NCBI GenBank assembly: GCA_019055375.1
Contig: JAHQIW010003685.1
Location: forward strand, 151,501-215,500
Source of the DNA: Parelaphostrongylus tenuis
Lineage: Eukaryota; Nematoda; Chromadorea; Rhabditida; Metastrongylidae
Reading direction: 5' to 3'
DNA length: 64,000 nt
Shown: positions 1-12,424 of the stretch, piece by piece
How positions within the stretch are numbered: position 1 is the stretch's first letter
How the letters are laid out: every line of letters starts with the position of its first letter
The notes under the pieces: generated by a model
Seen by the model: the letters and a program-made list of their open reading frames with translations, nothing else
Told to the model about the DNA's origin: nothing
Databases searched by the model: none
Position numbers and translations under genes: made by a program

Positions 1-700
1 GTGGCGCTTTCCTCCAGTTTGCAATCATAAATCTGACAAGAGAAACCGCTTTTAATTGAATTACTGTTGAAAAAGTGGGATAGTCTGAGATTCTGACCAT
101 TTTTAGCATTCGTGCCGCCTTTGGTGCTTTGCCTTTGGCGTTTTCAGCCAAACCTTTAGCCGCCAATGATCTATAGCACAAGAAAAACAATTTCACAGTA
201 ATTACTTCTAATCCGTAAATTTAATAACTCTCCAAAAGTAACGATTTGCCTTTGGTATTCACCGAATGCACTACCTTATTTTATTATGCTCATTCAAGAC
301 GGCGTCTCTGAGTTCATCAGTCATTCCGTTGTTCAGCTTACATTTGCCTAAAAAGTTTGCCTACTGCGATTAGTCGATCGAACGAAATATGGCTTTGTAA
401 TAAGCACTATCTCCATACTTATGGAAATGTGTAGGACCTGATCCTGTAGAGCTCACCTGTCGCTCCCTCTGGTGATCCATCTGTCGTTTGTTGAGTTGTC
501 ACTTGAAATTGGCCTAATAGTAACTGAAACATTACTTTGAGAGTGTTTCGAAGAGCAACTTATTACAATCGTGGTATACTCAAATATTCGGCGATCCTTT
601 TTGTTACTTCAAACAATTGAATCTAACTGAAAGACTTACCAATGCGAACGCGAAGTTCAGTAGCATGGCTGACATTGAGCACTGATGAAGACTTGGCCAT
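1..700 (-). CDS. CAP/SCP-domain (ASP-like) secreted protein, partial, leaves window at left edge
   Basis: Four exons on the minus strand join with matching phases: 700-640 (from an ATG, start uncertain), 523-457, 170-98 and 32-1. The third exon encodes SLAAKGLAENAKGK-APKAARMLKM and the fourth starts IYDCKLEESA. This is the start of a CAP domain as in Ancylostoma-secreted proteins, where a stretch like APKAARM-KM-YDC-LE-SA is typical. Splice sites seen are tttcag/, tatag/ and gtcag/ acceptors and /gtaagt, /gtgagc and /gtcaga donors. The rest of the domain, including the CHYxPxGN signature, lies beyond the left edge. CAP proteins are secreted; many worm family members are released into the host, but the function of this one cannot be told. 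The region 5' of the CAP domain is not recognised and may be a linker. The gene is mirrored by a broken copy at 2.55-3.8 kb. Confidence 0.6.
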
Positions 701-1215
701 TCGGCTGCTTTAATATCACTTCAATTAGGTGATCGTACGCAAATATTTCTTTTTTGAAATGTTCAAATAAACTATTTACATGTTTAGTCAATCGCACTCT
801 GAAACTCAATGATCAAATTCAAAACATAGCTTTCAGTTCTGATGGTGCGAATCATCTAATAGACATATCTCAGTGAAAATGAAGGCGTATGTCATGATTG
901 TACGATAGTTTTGAAAGAAAAGAGCGCTGTTCAAATTGCACTGAAAATCCAACTAGTCTATTTAAGCGCTCCAGCTTTCCATAAGGTACTTCGCCTAACT
1001 GAAGGAGAAAATTAAAAATTTAAACTCTTTCAATCATGTTGTCATCAATAATTCTGTGTTATGAACTCGAACCGTCACTGCCGCCAAAGCAGCATCGAAG
1101 TCCATCACACAAAAACATCAATTTCAAATTTCACTCGTATTTCGACATTTTTGTAATCAAACTCCACATTGCCATCCTCCCTTGGAATTATATGATTTCT
1201 ACTTCCGCGCCTAAC
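1..1215. repeat. left arm of large inverted duplication
   Basis: The reverse complement of this stretch aligns almost end to end with 2060-3302, with point changes and small indels. The alignment covers CAP exons and introns and a shared piece at 1080-1210 / 2060-2200. Homology stops near 1215 on this side and runs off the window on the left, so the true arm is longer. The piece at about 1080-1200 keeps a similar minus-strand reading (NHIIPREDGNVEFDYKN) in both arms and may be a further upstream exon. Confidence 0.85.
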
Positions 1216-2059
1216 CTCACAAAGTACTTTGAAATCGGTCTTTGGTAAATTGTATGAAGTCTTGATGTGGTAACAACGATAGTAATATATTTTAACTATC
1301 GATTATGTTTTGATTTTAGCATAACAGTTAATATCTTAGTTGATAAATCTTCTATAATTTGTAGACAATCTTGGCTGTCTTGTCTATCTTGCAGAAGTCG
1401 GAATAAGATCAGCTAGTTAAACTTTCGATTCATCCATTGTTTGCTCGACCAGGGTTGCAGTATTTGTAGCTAATACCTAGATAATCAAAGAATTTTCAAT
1501 GGAATTGATCTAAGCCTTTGTTCGATCGAAAAACTGGGAAGACGAGTTGAAATGGCCCTTTGTAATTCCGGTTTCCGGTGGATTTTGAGTGATGATATTA
1601 GAAGTTTTTAGAGTCATTCCTCAATCTTACGACCTATGACGTTTTCTTCGTCTCCATCTTTGGTAACAAATATGTTTACTCTATGGTTCCAATGATGAAA
1701 AATCAAGTGAATCTTTTGAAGTGATCCGTTGAGTTTTCGCCATCAGTTGATCAAATACGTATATAATCAATTTGAACACTTCAAAGCAAAATATTTACTT
1801 TGCTTATCTTCATTCCTGCAAATTTTTGGGATGATGCTGAAGCCGAAGTATTGCAGAAATTGATGAGCATACGTTAACAATGCTAGGTCTTTTCTTTCGA
1901 TCCCAATGTTGAGAGTTTTAAGAAACCACCCCGAATATTCGCACATTCGATCATTGTGATCGTTTGTCCGGCTGCTTATACAGTGTGCGTCGATAGTAAC
2001 GGTTCACCGTACCGTCTTTCTCATATAATTAACCAAACAAGGATTTTAAAATGTTTTAT
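1216..2059. other. unique spacer between inverted arms
   Basis: About 845 bases with no convincing ORF and no similarity to either arm. It lies between the divergently oriented CAP copies, so it could hold upstream sequence for both, but no motif was recognised. Confidence 0.4.
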
Positions 2060-3302
2060 GAGGTTAGGCACGGAACTGGAAATCATGTAATTCCAAGGGA
2101 GGATGGCAATGTGGAGTTTGACTACAAAAATGTCGAAATACGAGTGAAATTCAGAATCGATGTTTTTGTGTGATGGACCCTGATGCTGCTGTGGCGGCAG
2201 TTACGGTTCGAGTCTATAACACAAAATAGTTGATGATCATTTAATTCAAAGACTTCAAATTTTTAATTTTTCCATTCAGTTAGGCGAAGTACTTAGTAAA
2301 AAGCTGAAGCGCTTGAATAGACTTTTCAATGCAGTTTGAATAGTACTGTTTTGTTTTAGAACTATCGCACAATCATGACATACGCCTTCATTTTCACTGA
2401 GAGATATGTCTATTAGATTATTTTAACCATCAGAACTGAAAACTGTGTTTTGAATTTGATCATTGAGTTTTAGAGTGCGATCGATTGAACATGTAAATAC
2501 TATATTTGCACGTTTCAAATTACTTTCGATCACCTAATTGATGTGATACTAAATCAGCCGAATAACGAAGTCTTCATCAGTGTTCAATGTCGGCCATGCT
2601 GGTGAACATGGTGTTCGCAATGGTTAGCCTTTCAGTTGACTTCGAATGTTCGAAGTAACAAGAAAGATCCCCGATTATTTGGGAATACCACGATTGCCTT
2701 GAGTTGCTCATCAAAACACTCTCAAAATGATGTTCCAGTTACTATTAGGCCAACTTCAAGTGACAACTCAACAAACGAGGGATGAATCATTAGAGAGAGA
2801 GAGAGCGACAGGCGGTTCTACAGGATCAGGTCCTACTCATTTTCATAAACATAGAGACAGTACTTATTATAAGGTAACTTTGGTCGATCGACTAATCGCA
2901 GTAAGCGAATTTTTTAGACAAATGTAAGCTAAACAACAGAATGGCTGATCAGTTCAGAGACGCCGTTTTGAATAAGCATACTGAGGTAGTGCATTCGGTG
3001 TATACCAAAAACAAATCGTCTTTTTTTTTCGAGAGTTACTGAATTTACGGATTTGAAACAACTGCTGTGGAATATCACAATTTTTCTTCCCGATTATTGT
3101 GTTCTTTTTCTTGTTCTGTAGATCATTGACGGGTAAAGGTTTGGCTGAAAAGGCCAAAGGCAAAACAAAAGTGGAACGAATGCCCAAAATGGTTAGAATC
3201 CTAAACTGTCCCTTCTATCTGAACTTTTTCCACCGGTGACTTTATTACCAACGGTTTCTGTTATCAGATTTATGACTGGAGACTGGAAGAAAGCGCCACC
3301 GA
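2060..3302. repeat. right arm of large inverted duplication
   Basis: Inverted partner of 1-1215 by direct comparison. An example is the exon core GGCTAAAGGTTTGGCTGAAA on the minus strand near 145-165 against GGTAAAGGTTTGGCTGAAAA at about 3131. The arms differ often enough to be an old duplication and not an assembly mirror. Confidence 0.85.
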
Positions 3303-3786
3303 GCGCACGAAAACACGCAATTATGAACTTAAAAAAAGATAAGAGTACTGGTGAATACATGTGGGCAACTAGTGCGGAAGAAGGAAATCTCACAGCATGG
3401 CCTATATCAGTGCGTTAAAATTATATGCCCCTCATTCTATGAGTCATATCAAAGTCGCAACTCTTTTTATTGCAGGAATTTAGTAATGTGAAAGCTTAAC
3501 AATATCCAACGAGTGACTTTTTGAAGGCCCCTCTTCGTGGTTTGGTACATTGAAAAGCTCCGGAATTTCATTAAACAACAGATTTAGTGTGGAGGAACTG
3601 AAACGTTCACTGGATATTGTTTGTTGTGCCCGGGCAAGTACTTTCTTTTCTTTGTATTGTTTTCAACGCACCACTGTGACACCTCATTCGAAGGTGGTGT
3701 ATGAGCAATCATACAAACTCGGCTGTAGTTTGACAAAATGCCCGAGGGAGACCATTCTTGTCGTCCGCCATTGCGTACCTCCGTAG
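2555..3786 (+). pseudogene. CAP/SCP-domain pseudogene, inverted copy of the gene at the left edge
   Basis: Exon equivalents are at about 2557-2622, 2739-2808, 3122-3191 (SLTGKGLAEKAKGKTKV) and from 3268 (IYDWRLEESATERTK). Damage: the second exon has an in-frame TGA at 2783-2785 in the phase used by the left copy, its donor has changed from CAG/gtgagc to CAGgcggtt, and the first exon lacks the ATG. Further on, 3360-3410 (TGEYMWATSAEEGN) and 3660-3783 (KVVYEQSYKLGC, then VVRHCVPP followed at once by TAG) match the middle and the end of a CAP domain (QMAW-TYKLGC-V and CHYxPPG). A different exon choice could still give a product, but the first half looks dead. Confidence 0.6.
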
Positions 3787-5089
3787 GTTAAAATGTTTTA
3801 CCTACGGAGGTCCGTATTTTAGTGATGAAATAGAGAAATGAGTAACATACAACATAGGAGCGCAGTGTAAAGCTGACAAGAATTGTAAGTTCATAAGCTG
3901 GAAAATGTAGCAGAGGCGAAGCACTCTGCATCAAATCGAATTAGAGCGATTGCAACAAATGTAAAGCACGCTTATCTATGTAGCACCATAGAATAATAAA
4001 GACATTTATCATACCACCGCCATCGACGAATGTTTTGCGAAGAAAAAAAAGGAACGGAAAATGCCGCGTGACCTGTACTACTCGTGAAGGCGGCGCCTTT
4101 GAGATTACAAGTACCATGCTTAGGGCTACAGGTGACCCTCTGCACATGCCTGAACAATTGTTTAACTATTAATTCACACCTAAACACTAGTTATGTGGTC
4201 AGTTCGTTGAGAACCGTTATTGTTATATATGTTAATGATATCACTGTTTATTCATAGCACAGATCTGAATGACCTGTCTAAGACAGAGATGAGACTGCAT
4301 AAGTTTTGTTACAATCTACCTCATCTGCTGTAAGTCATAGGAGGAACAGGTGGATAACTTCATGTGTCCATGAAAGGACACCTTAACGAAGAGCCTAAAG
4401 TCGAACAAATGCACTTTTATCTACACATAGGACACAATGAAATTGGTGACGACTTTAAAGAAGTGGGTGAATACTGTAACAGTTAGTGGAAAGCTTCGTG
4501 AAAAGTGCTTGTTTTTGGATAAATTTCATATACTTAGAAATAAATAGGAGGGAACTGACAGAATATAATATGTAATAGGGCACCTTGTTCAAAATTCATT
4601 TGCTAATTTGAGTAAGCTTCATTGATCACAGTGTGTCACAACACTCCAATGAGCTTGGTCTGTTAAGGAGATAATGGTAGTTTTTCTAGGAAGGCTTAAT
4701 TGATTGGTATCGTGCGGTACGCCTAGAGTCTGAGAAAGGCGATATTGCCAAAATGTTAACCACTGATTTTGAAGTGAATACATCAACCGCGCAAGCATTA
4801 ATTTATCTGTAGTTCGCAAAATATTAGGTCTTCTCATGGGTGACACTGTGCGCAGTGATTTCATCTACTGCTTCGAAAAAGAGCGTCATTAGAGGCTGCG
4901 CATTTTTCTTTGTTCAATCGGAATTGTTTTCTCGTTTCCCCTGAGAATTTCTAGGTTTTCTGTATAAGAATTGTAGAAGAGACTTTGTTCTATCGTTCTG
5001 TAGGTGCTAATTTCTTTTCACGTTGCCTAATAAGTATGTCATGAAGTTTAAGCTACGAGCTCACATCTCCGAGTGAAAGATAACTTTTT
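3787..5089. other. no gene seen
   Basis: AT-rich DNA with only short chance ORFs; no splice-compatible coding exons, tRNA or repeat family were recognised here. Confidence 0.4.
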
Positions 5090-5310
5090 CCACTCTACCC
5101 AAAAACTAGTCTTAGCATCAAAATCAAAAACCCGTTGATCGCCGAGTGACTCGATTGGACACCAGTAACACTTCCACTTTTCCCTATCTCGTGCAAGAGT
5201 AGCCAGTGGGTTCTTCTGTCCTTAAGGATTCGTAGAGTATCATATCTTTCTTCTGATCTTTCGTGAAGGAACCCACTCTGTGGGACTTCCACGAATCCAC
5301 TTATATTGCT
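5090..5310 (-). mobile_element. RTE LINE 3'-end fragment
   Basis: On the minus strand this reads EERYDTLRILKDRRTHWLLLHEIGK and ends QSSHSAIN. That parallels the last codons of the full RTE copies (EERYDAQRIL, LLLHAIGKNGRVAGTRSSHSTIN at about 33,475-33,600). It is a heavily 5'-truncated insertion. Confidence 0.7.
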
Positions 5311-8130
5311 GAATCTGGCGATCATTACTCTAATATCAAAACATATGAGAAGACCTAATAGTTATGAGTATTTATCCGGAGCTTTCATGAATGTCGAACT
5401 TTCACTTTCCGGAAGGAAGTGGGAAACTCAGAAATGTGATTACAATTGTTATATCAACCTTATTTAACAATGATCATGATGGCATTCGCAAACAGTCTGA
5501 TTTATCATCATAATCAAATCTTGGATTATGAGAGCTGAGTAAAGTTATTGTTTTCCTTTCAAATGTGAAGATTGATTGTGCAAAGATTTGATCAGGTGGT
5601 AGCGTTAGGAGAACGATCCAATTTAAAACAAGCCTTGTTATAAATCATTAGGATTACAGGCATATCTACCAGCCGGTGAAAATGAAGACGAATGAGGACG
5701 TTGTGCAATATCGTGTAATATATTGAGGACTCTTGGAAATATCATTCGAATTCCATTGATAACAAGAAATTTTAAAGGGAGCATTTGAGATCCTCTCTCA
5801 GCTATCCATACCAGTAAAGGTCTAAGAAACTCAGTTCCATAATAATAACCACCGGAATGTTGAGATGTCAGACAAACTTATAAATGCAGTTGAGTCTCGG
5901 ACCTGAAATTACCCTTACCAGGGCCACGTGCCATCCACCTCACCAACATTGCTTTGTCTTGCTCTCAGGAATATCCTTACTCTACCGGTACTATCAGTAA
6001 TGAACCCTGCAACAGGAGTGATCTGAAGTATACAGATAATCATTAAACACACTTCAATTATAGTTTCTAAGATGTAGTCATCAAAACGACGAGTATGAAT
6101 ACTGTCTTAAAATGTCAAGCAGCCAAAAGACAGACTTAAAGCTCCACCCGATAATCAGATCCCGAGTTTCACGAGATAGATAGCCGGTATTAAAGCAGGA
6201 GGTTACATTGGTTGGCAGTAGATAGATAACTCACCTGCACATACGGTTGAGATCAGTTCTTCAATATGGTGTTTCAGTTTATTAGATTGGCACTGATGTG
6301 ATTAAAAATCTTCCGTTCTGAGAAAGAACTGCCGTAGATAGTCAACTTGCACAAGCCACTATTCATCGATGCAACGAGGATATCACATGTGACTGGTGGT
6401 AGGATTACTATGTGAAGGGACAGAACTGATATGAGAGTCGAAGGGACAGAACATATGAGAGTCGACAATTTTTTGGATTGGCATGGTTGATTCTAAAGGT
6501 TATTCGCATTTTTCGTATGACGATGATTCCTAATATATGTTTCCACTTTTTTATGTTATCGTGCGCTGGTTTTTGTAATACCACACTCTTCTAATTTACG
6601 TGAGGAAGATAGCTTATGAGATCTGTGCAACGTAGGTAGACAGCAGAACACCTTATGGCTGATCATACATTCCAATGCTATCGTAAGACAAAAAAGTCAA
6701 GTGTGATAGTTTAGTATTTATCCCTTGTGTTCACCTTTAAATTTGCAAAAACTTAACTTTAGATACTTCTGCGTTGATTTCATGATACCTTTCAGGGTAT
6801 CATGGCTGTCATGGGATAGGCTGCCATCGTTGTCCTGTCCTGGGAGTAAGAGGAGGTAATTATAGTCATATTTCATGCGGATACATAGTGTTGATTCTTC
6901 GACCCAGTATCACCCTGGTATGGCATTCGACAATACTATGTGATTATGAGTTTGTGAAGATAAGATCCAAGCACAACGAATTCATAATTTTAGGCATTGC
7001 GATGATTGTGATTTACTGATCATTGATTTTGATTTTCTAACAATGAAAAACATCAATTTTGCATTCTACTATCTTTGCAATCAGCATCACATATATTTCG
7101 AAAAATTTACACTTTCGCGAGAAAGATTCTCTTTTTACATAGAATATCGTGTACAGTGAAATAATAGAGTCGGTTATTGTTCTTCTATCTATGTGCTCAG
7201 TCAGTTACAATAGCTACAACTTATAAAACCAAGCAAAAAAGCTGAAAATTTGAAGAACTCCCCGAGTACAAAGGCAGCGATAGTTGTGATCATGCTGAAA
7301 GTGTTTGTAGATGGATCCCTTCAGATGCTCTCGTTTCAAGGCCCATATCCCCTTTAGTGCTACAAAAGTCGAGGCAGGAGCCATCACCTTTCATGATTTG
7401 TTTGAGACCATATGCCTTTGCAAAGGAACTCGTGCGAATGAAAAAAGGAGCAAAAAAATTAAAATGGGGCGGAAGCTAACAAATTGAAATTTTCTTATTA
7501 TGAGGAACCACTTGTTCGTCGATTATCACCAGAGATGGAGAACTGGTGAAACTCTCCCACTTCCCCTCTTTCGCACAGCAATGTTGCAAATAGTATACAT
7601 TCTCAGAGATTATGTGTTTGATTTTCCAATACGTACTATACGAACTTTGAGAGCATATAAATTAATAATGAGGACGATTAATCCGTTCCTGTTGAGCCAA
7701 TTTTTACACAATTTCCGTCATGTCGGAGGCTTGAGCGCTCACCATATGCAGATAGTATTGTATTTTGCGAGTTATTTCAGTAACAGCATGTAACAAGGTG
7801 ATCGAAAAGTATGAGAGATGGGTATAAGTCGCTTCTAGCATATAACAACACATTTATTTCAGGAGAAGTTGACAAGTCCACAGAATTTAGTGGAGATGAC
7901 ATAGGAACATAGACTTCGGTATTTCGATGGTTTTACTGGATCGATTTCGCTGCTGTTTCTAAGTTCCCTGCAGGACTAGGCCATTGTTTTGTTCGTGTAA
8001 TATTACCCTATTCATTGAAGATACAAAAAGCTGCAATCAGAGAGAAGATTCCAAAAACAATGTGAGACAGGATTCGTTGAGATCATTACAGCGGTCTCCA
8101 GAATTATCTTCTTGCCGAGAGCATCAGTGA
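5311..8130. other. no gene seen
   Basis: No intact gene. There is a local tandem of about 20 bases near 6408-6460 (GAAGGGACAGAAC-ATATGAGAGTCGA twice) and scattered short ORFs without family resemblance, the longest being 97 codons at 7500-7793. Confidence 0.35.
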
Positions 8131-8131
8131 A

Positions 8132-8186
8132 GAACATGAAATAATAACCTACTGTGATACTGCACTGTAGGTTATTATCTCAATAT
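8132..8186. repeat. short hairpin AATAATAACCTAC / GTAGGTTATTAT
   Basis: A perfect 12-13 base inverted repeat around a 14-base loop, with extended weaker pairing (gaacatga / tttgttca). It lies just before an open stretch of 96 codons (8154-8444) that ends in a GAAGAAGGC...GCCGAAACG motif. Confidence 0.6.
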
Positions 8187-8399
8187 TTGTTCATGGAACG
8201 AAAACCTCGTAGACTTCACGCACTATGTGATGTACCAGAGGACAGCCATAGAATGATGGATATCGAGATGAAAGTGCTCCGTGCCTGTCTACGAAGCAAG
8301 CAAGAAAAGATGTATGCTTTACTGAAGAAATGGGCGACGAAGGAATATTATTGTGATCAGTATTTGGAAGGGAACCTTTCGAGGAGAATGATTGGTTCT

Positions 8400-8436
8400 G
8401 AAGAAGGCGAACTGCCGAAACGTCAGCTGTTGAATA
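8400..8436 (+). ncRNA. degenerate hammerhead-like motif
   Basis: CTGAAGA-AGGCGAACTGCC-GAAACGTC resembles a hammerhead core (CUGANGA, short GGC/GCC stem II, GAAA). There is an extra A before stem II, and no stem I or cleavage site can be folded. A sister motif is at about 45,353. Probably a relic or chance. Confidence 0.3.
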
Positions 8437-8819
8437 AAGGTTAATGCAACACCTTGTGTTTGGCTTAAAGAAAAAAATCAGGAATTATATTGAAGCATGC
8501 CGAAGTTAATAGACAGTGGATCTTGGGAATACTGCACTGTCAAAATTAAAAATAGATTCAACGTAAAAAGAGTGTACTCTACTAAGGAGTTCAAGTCTCA
8601 AAGAGTTAGTGCGATGCTGGTTGCAAAAGTACTAGATTGCATGATTGATGTTTTTCAGTATGGAATGAAGGCCAATGATGCACAAGTACCTATCATCGTA
8701 GTGCCTGCAGTCTTATTTTTACAATCTTTTCAGCATTTAGCACTTTGCTTGATCCGTCATCACGGTGTTTTTTATCGCTGTACGGATCCCAGTGCTTCTA
8801 GCATTCAATACGTTTAATC

Positions 8820-8992
8820 GTCTTCTTTCAACGGCGTAGAATACCGGTTGAGCCAGTCTCCTTGCACTCTCGAGGACAGTGGCTGTGGCGTTCCATAGGG
8901 CGTTTTTGTGACTGCCGGGAGAGAGTTGGGTGGAGCTCGGCTCCACGCGCGTCGCGAGGAACATCACAACCACTCGGCCACGGCGCCCCCTT
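8820..8992 (-). repeat. tRNA-derived SINE (Leu/Ser-type head)
   Basis: The minus strand begins GGCGCCGTGGCCGAGTGGTT, a good Pol III box A of the tRNA-Leu/Ser type. It is followed by a GAGCCGAGCTCCACC stem and a unique tail to GGCTCAACCGGTATTCTACG. A second, diverged copy is at 48,822-48,970. No intact tRNA fold is present. Confidence 0.65.
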
Positions 8993-9834
8993 TTTTATAA
9001 TCACAATTGCAATGTTTTTCACATCAACTAATGTCGAATGCCACAGCAGAGAAAATCCAACGATGTTCACCTCCTTTCCCTTGAGAGTAGGAGACTACAA
9101 TGATGATGATATGTACCTTGAAATCATCATACTCCCAGTGAAAGCGCACAAGCGGGGCACATGTAATATGACTTCGATTTGAAGGCTGCAACGCTAATAA
9201 AAGGCCTTTTCAAAAAATGAACACGTACATCCCTCCACCGAGACATGAGTTTTTTTTAAAGATTATTGAAAGTGCAATGAAAAGTTTTTGGCAGTAAAAG
9301 GGATCGTTTGGCCATTCTCTGCCGCATAACCGAAATTATCAAATATGTGAATAGCACTTTGGGCACAACAGGCCCATGACGCTAACCTGGCCACCCGCGC
9401 GACGACGACTTCGTACTGTCGGGTGGTTAGTGATACCGGATACTGGGAAGAAGCTTGCTGGTTCCATCCCTTTCCATGACGCTTCAAAGCAATTATTTGA
9501 AAGTACTTTTTGGTGTCGACTAATGTGAAGGCTCTCCTGTAACGTAATTATTATGACAAAAATCAAAAATCACTACTTTCTGGTACGAAGCGTAAATACA
9601 TGAGATAACAATGGGACCAACGCACAGGTTCACTCACTTAGTGGGAGGGGGGTGGGGCTCAAACCAGACACCTCCTTATCGATAACAGGCGTCACTAACT
9701 ACTTAACTTCGCCGTTACAAAAGGATAGAAACTTTCATGAACGCATTTTTATCAAAAAAAAACATTAATTCATTTTTCAATGAGAGGGACGCATATGGCG
9801 CAAGGGTTAAGAAAAGCTCGACGTCGCACACAAG

Positions 9835-10010
9835 ACTGATGATTCACCATCTCGCTCATGGCTCACCAATCCATCCATTCCTCCGGGATCGGCAAATTGG
9901 TACCAGACTTGTTTGAGGAAATACGAGAACTGATTTACATAGGCGCAATGCAAAATCTTTTGACAAGCAAGCCTGATTTTGTAAATATTTTCGCATGACC
10001 TTGTATTTTT
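9835..10010 (+). repeat. SINE-A fragment (middle part)
   Basis: Shares GGCTCACCAATCCATCCATT, the CCGGGATCGGCAAATTGGTA line and CCAGACTTGTTTGAGG with the fuller SINE-A copies at 11.9, 23.2 and 24.5 kb. The tRNA-like head is missing. Confidence 0.6.
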
Positions 10011-10374
10011 TTGAGTTATAGCCTCTGGCCTCCTAAAAACTGGTTGTACAAACTCAGGGCGCACTCTTCTCTGCCATTTTTCTCGCTATCAATTTTCTAA
10101 GATTCTCGTTCAGCTACCGTAATGGCGGCGTCTTGTGTCGTGAGCAAACAGGCACATCTCGTGGTAAAGCAGAAGCAGACAGACGCACATGCAAATACCG
10201 TCTACTTGCGTATCGAATATCTCAGGGAAGATGAATGCGAGGAGACGAACCCAGGTTCTTGAGAGAAAATTATCGTCATGAAATGATTAAATCTCATTTA
10301 AAAGGTCTCTACAAGAATAATTTAAGGATGTCAAACTTCGATTGAGAGCGGTAGTATAGTTATAAGAAGGGTAG

Positions 10375-10640
10375 AGGATGAAACTCTCCGCATTGATCAG
10401 CTCGTGAAAAATGTCGCCATGCATTCGTCTTCAATGGTTAGCTTCGTTTAAGGTGACTGGATGCATACCTGGCCCTCAGAATAATTCGCGTTGGTCTACC
10501 GATGTAACAAGTCAGTGCTGCTTATCCTCTCAGACAAGTCTATTAACAATTCACCGAGGCAGGACGCTTGCTGAACCATAAGTGCGAAATCGCACCATTG
10601 ACATCGTTACGCAATCAACAGACCGTGCAATTGCGATTCA
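10375..10640 (-). repeat. SINE-A copy
   Basis: Reverse complement of the SINE-A pattern: tail (GCCATGCATTCGTCTTCAA), middle (GTCAGTGCTGCTTATCCTC, TCAGACAAGTCT) and a decayed head with TCGCACCATTGACATCGT. Box A is lost. Confidence 0.6.
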
Positions 10641-10739
10641 CATGTGGAGAACAATTTTTGTTGATGTTCCGAGGAATTTTCTAGCTTTGAAAATAAAACT
10701 TCAGATAACTATGAGACTGTTACACTGCAAGGATTTCTC

Positions 10740-11300
10740 TAGATGTTCATATCCTTATCGTGCATTGGCGTAGGCTGCTTAAGCCTAAGCCTATTGCCAA
10801 GTTTCATTCGGCAAAATGAAATGAAATGGAAAGCCTAAATCCATAAAATAAAAGAACGAAGCTTTTCAAAAATTCTGTACAAATGATATCTAAACTTCTA
10901 CGAAACACAAAAGATTTCCGAATAGATAATGAAAATCCGCGCGACACTGCGCGACACGTGTGAAACGCAGTTATGAGTTTCATTTCCCTGCAGCGTTGTG
11001 ATGAGGCCTTTTCAAAAACCAAGCACATTCTTGAAAATTCTGGGAATGCCTACGATAATGTTAGACATGTTCTACTTTTGATCCCAGCGGTGCTCCCATT
11101 CATTGTTGGTCCGGATCAACAATTGGTGAAAGTGCTAGGATTCGGTGTTGGTTCAGCTATAAATTGCCAAATTGTCGGCTCCTTTTCCTACGTACATGTA
11201 AAATGCCGCATAAGGATGTTTTCACGTGCGATTTCAAGTAAGTCTCGTCAGACCGCTTTCAAGTCTTTTAACGCAAACAATTACCGGCTTTCGTGAATCG
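10740..11300. repeat. diverged fold-back MITE sequence
   Basis: Segments such as GGCGTAGGCTGCTTAAGCCTA and the stretch before CAGCGTTGTGATGAGGCCTT recur near 40,380-40,590 and resemble cores of the fold-back MITE family at 14.5-22.5 kb. The ends could not be defined. Confidence 0.4.
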
Positions 11301-11529
11301 GAGAGTGGTTAGTTGCCTTGCGATTCGGACTCCTCAAGGAGAACACCGATGTAAGTCAATATGGTACATAATTTTTGATACTCATGAAAAAGAGGTAAAT
11401 CTATCAGTAATGTACTTTTGGCTGTATTGAGGATATCAATACCTAATCATTTTTCGCTCATTTGAATTCATTAACACTTCTGCGACATAGGATCTGAATG
11501 GGGATCAGTCTGAATGAGAAACGGTGGCC

Positions 11530-11660
11530 TTTGCACGGCTTTTATAGAAGACATTTTGGTTCTTTCCGATTAGGATGGAACAAATGAAAAACCAATCTCA
11601 TTCGCTGGAGAAGAATTTTTGTTAGGAGTGTTAGTAACGATTCGAAAAGTTGATACTTGT
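11530..11660. mobile_element. solo arm of fold-back MITE family
   Basis: Carries the terminal signature GGTTCTTTCCGATTAGGATG, CATTCGCTGGAGAAGAATTT and GGAGTGTTAGTAACGATTCG, as at the ends of the MITEs in the eIF4E introns. The inverted partner is absent. Confidence 0.6.
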
Positions 11661-11919
11661 GGCTAATCGATGAAAGTTCTTTACTGCATTTGTAGAAATA
11701 TACAGAAAGCCCGTTTCTAAACGAGTTCAGAAGAAAATGGACTGGCAATGAATTATTTTTTCGATCATGATTACTATAGTGACTACAATCATTTCGTGAG
11801 ATGTGCACGCTAGAAATAGAAACGCATTGGTCGTAAAACACTTCCAAATATTGACAGCAACTTTTTCTTATAATGAACTGTAGATCATGTAGTAAATTGC
11901 ATCATACATATTTCCGACG

Positions 11920-12215
11920 GGGCTCGTGGTGCAGTGTTTGAATGCTCCCTACGACACATACGGTCGATGGTTTCATCCCATGTCCGGCTCACTAAGCCTT
12001 ATATTCATTCGGAGTTGGTGATTTGCTACCAGACTTGTCTGGGAGGGTAGCATCATTGACTTAATACATCGGTAGGACACTGCGAGTCATTGTGAAGGCG
12101 CGGTACCCTTCCAATCATCTCCAACGATTCTTAATAAAGTCGAAGTATGACGCATCCCGCCAGGGATTGATTAACGCCGAGAGCTTTATCTTTTTATCCT
12201 TTTATAATATTTACA
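11920..12215 (+). repeat. SINE-A, tRNA-derived, near full length
   Basis: Head GGGGCTCGTGGTGCAGTGTTT (box A-like) and GGTCGATGGTTTCATCCCAT (box B-like). Then the body CTACCAGACTTGTCTGGGAG, GGTAGGACACTGCGAGTCAT, and the tail GGGATTGATTAACGCCGAGA-GCTTTATC. One of about nine copies in the window; used here as a reference. Confidence 0.75.
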
Positions 12216-12424
12216 CCTGTAAGAAGATAAGACAAAGTCTCTTCATCATTTCATATTCACTACTGAAAGCAAAACCGCTTGAAGCTCAAAATTTCGCATA
12301 TCACTCAGCATTCGTGGATGAGTAATTTCTGGAACAAACCGCCTCGCACTTGCGTAAAAAAACTTAACTCTCCCCACGACACTAGGCATTTTTCCAAAAT
12401 CCATAGAAATTTCTCCTCATTTAA

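Noticed and set aside
3236..3418. Reading MTGDWKKAPPSARKHAIM.. as the CAP exon frame
   Set aside because: Changes between the two arms are silent in the other frame (IYDWRLEESA) and replace residues in this one, and only the other frame matches the CAP family. The later part of this ORF (TGEYMWATSAEEG) is kept as a possible CAP block.
8154..8817. Two consecutive plus-strand ORFs (96 and 106 codons) as a gene
   Set aside because: No family resemblance and no shared splice phase; the first ends inside a repeat-type GAAGAAGGC..GCCGAAACG motif.
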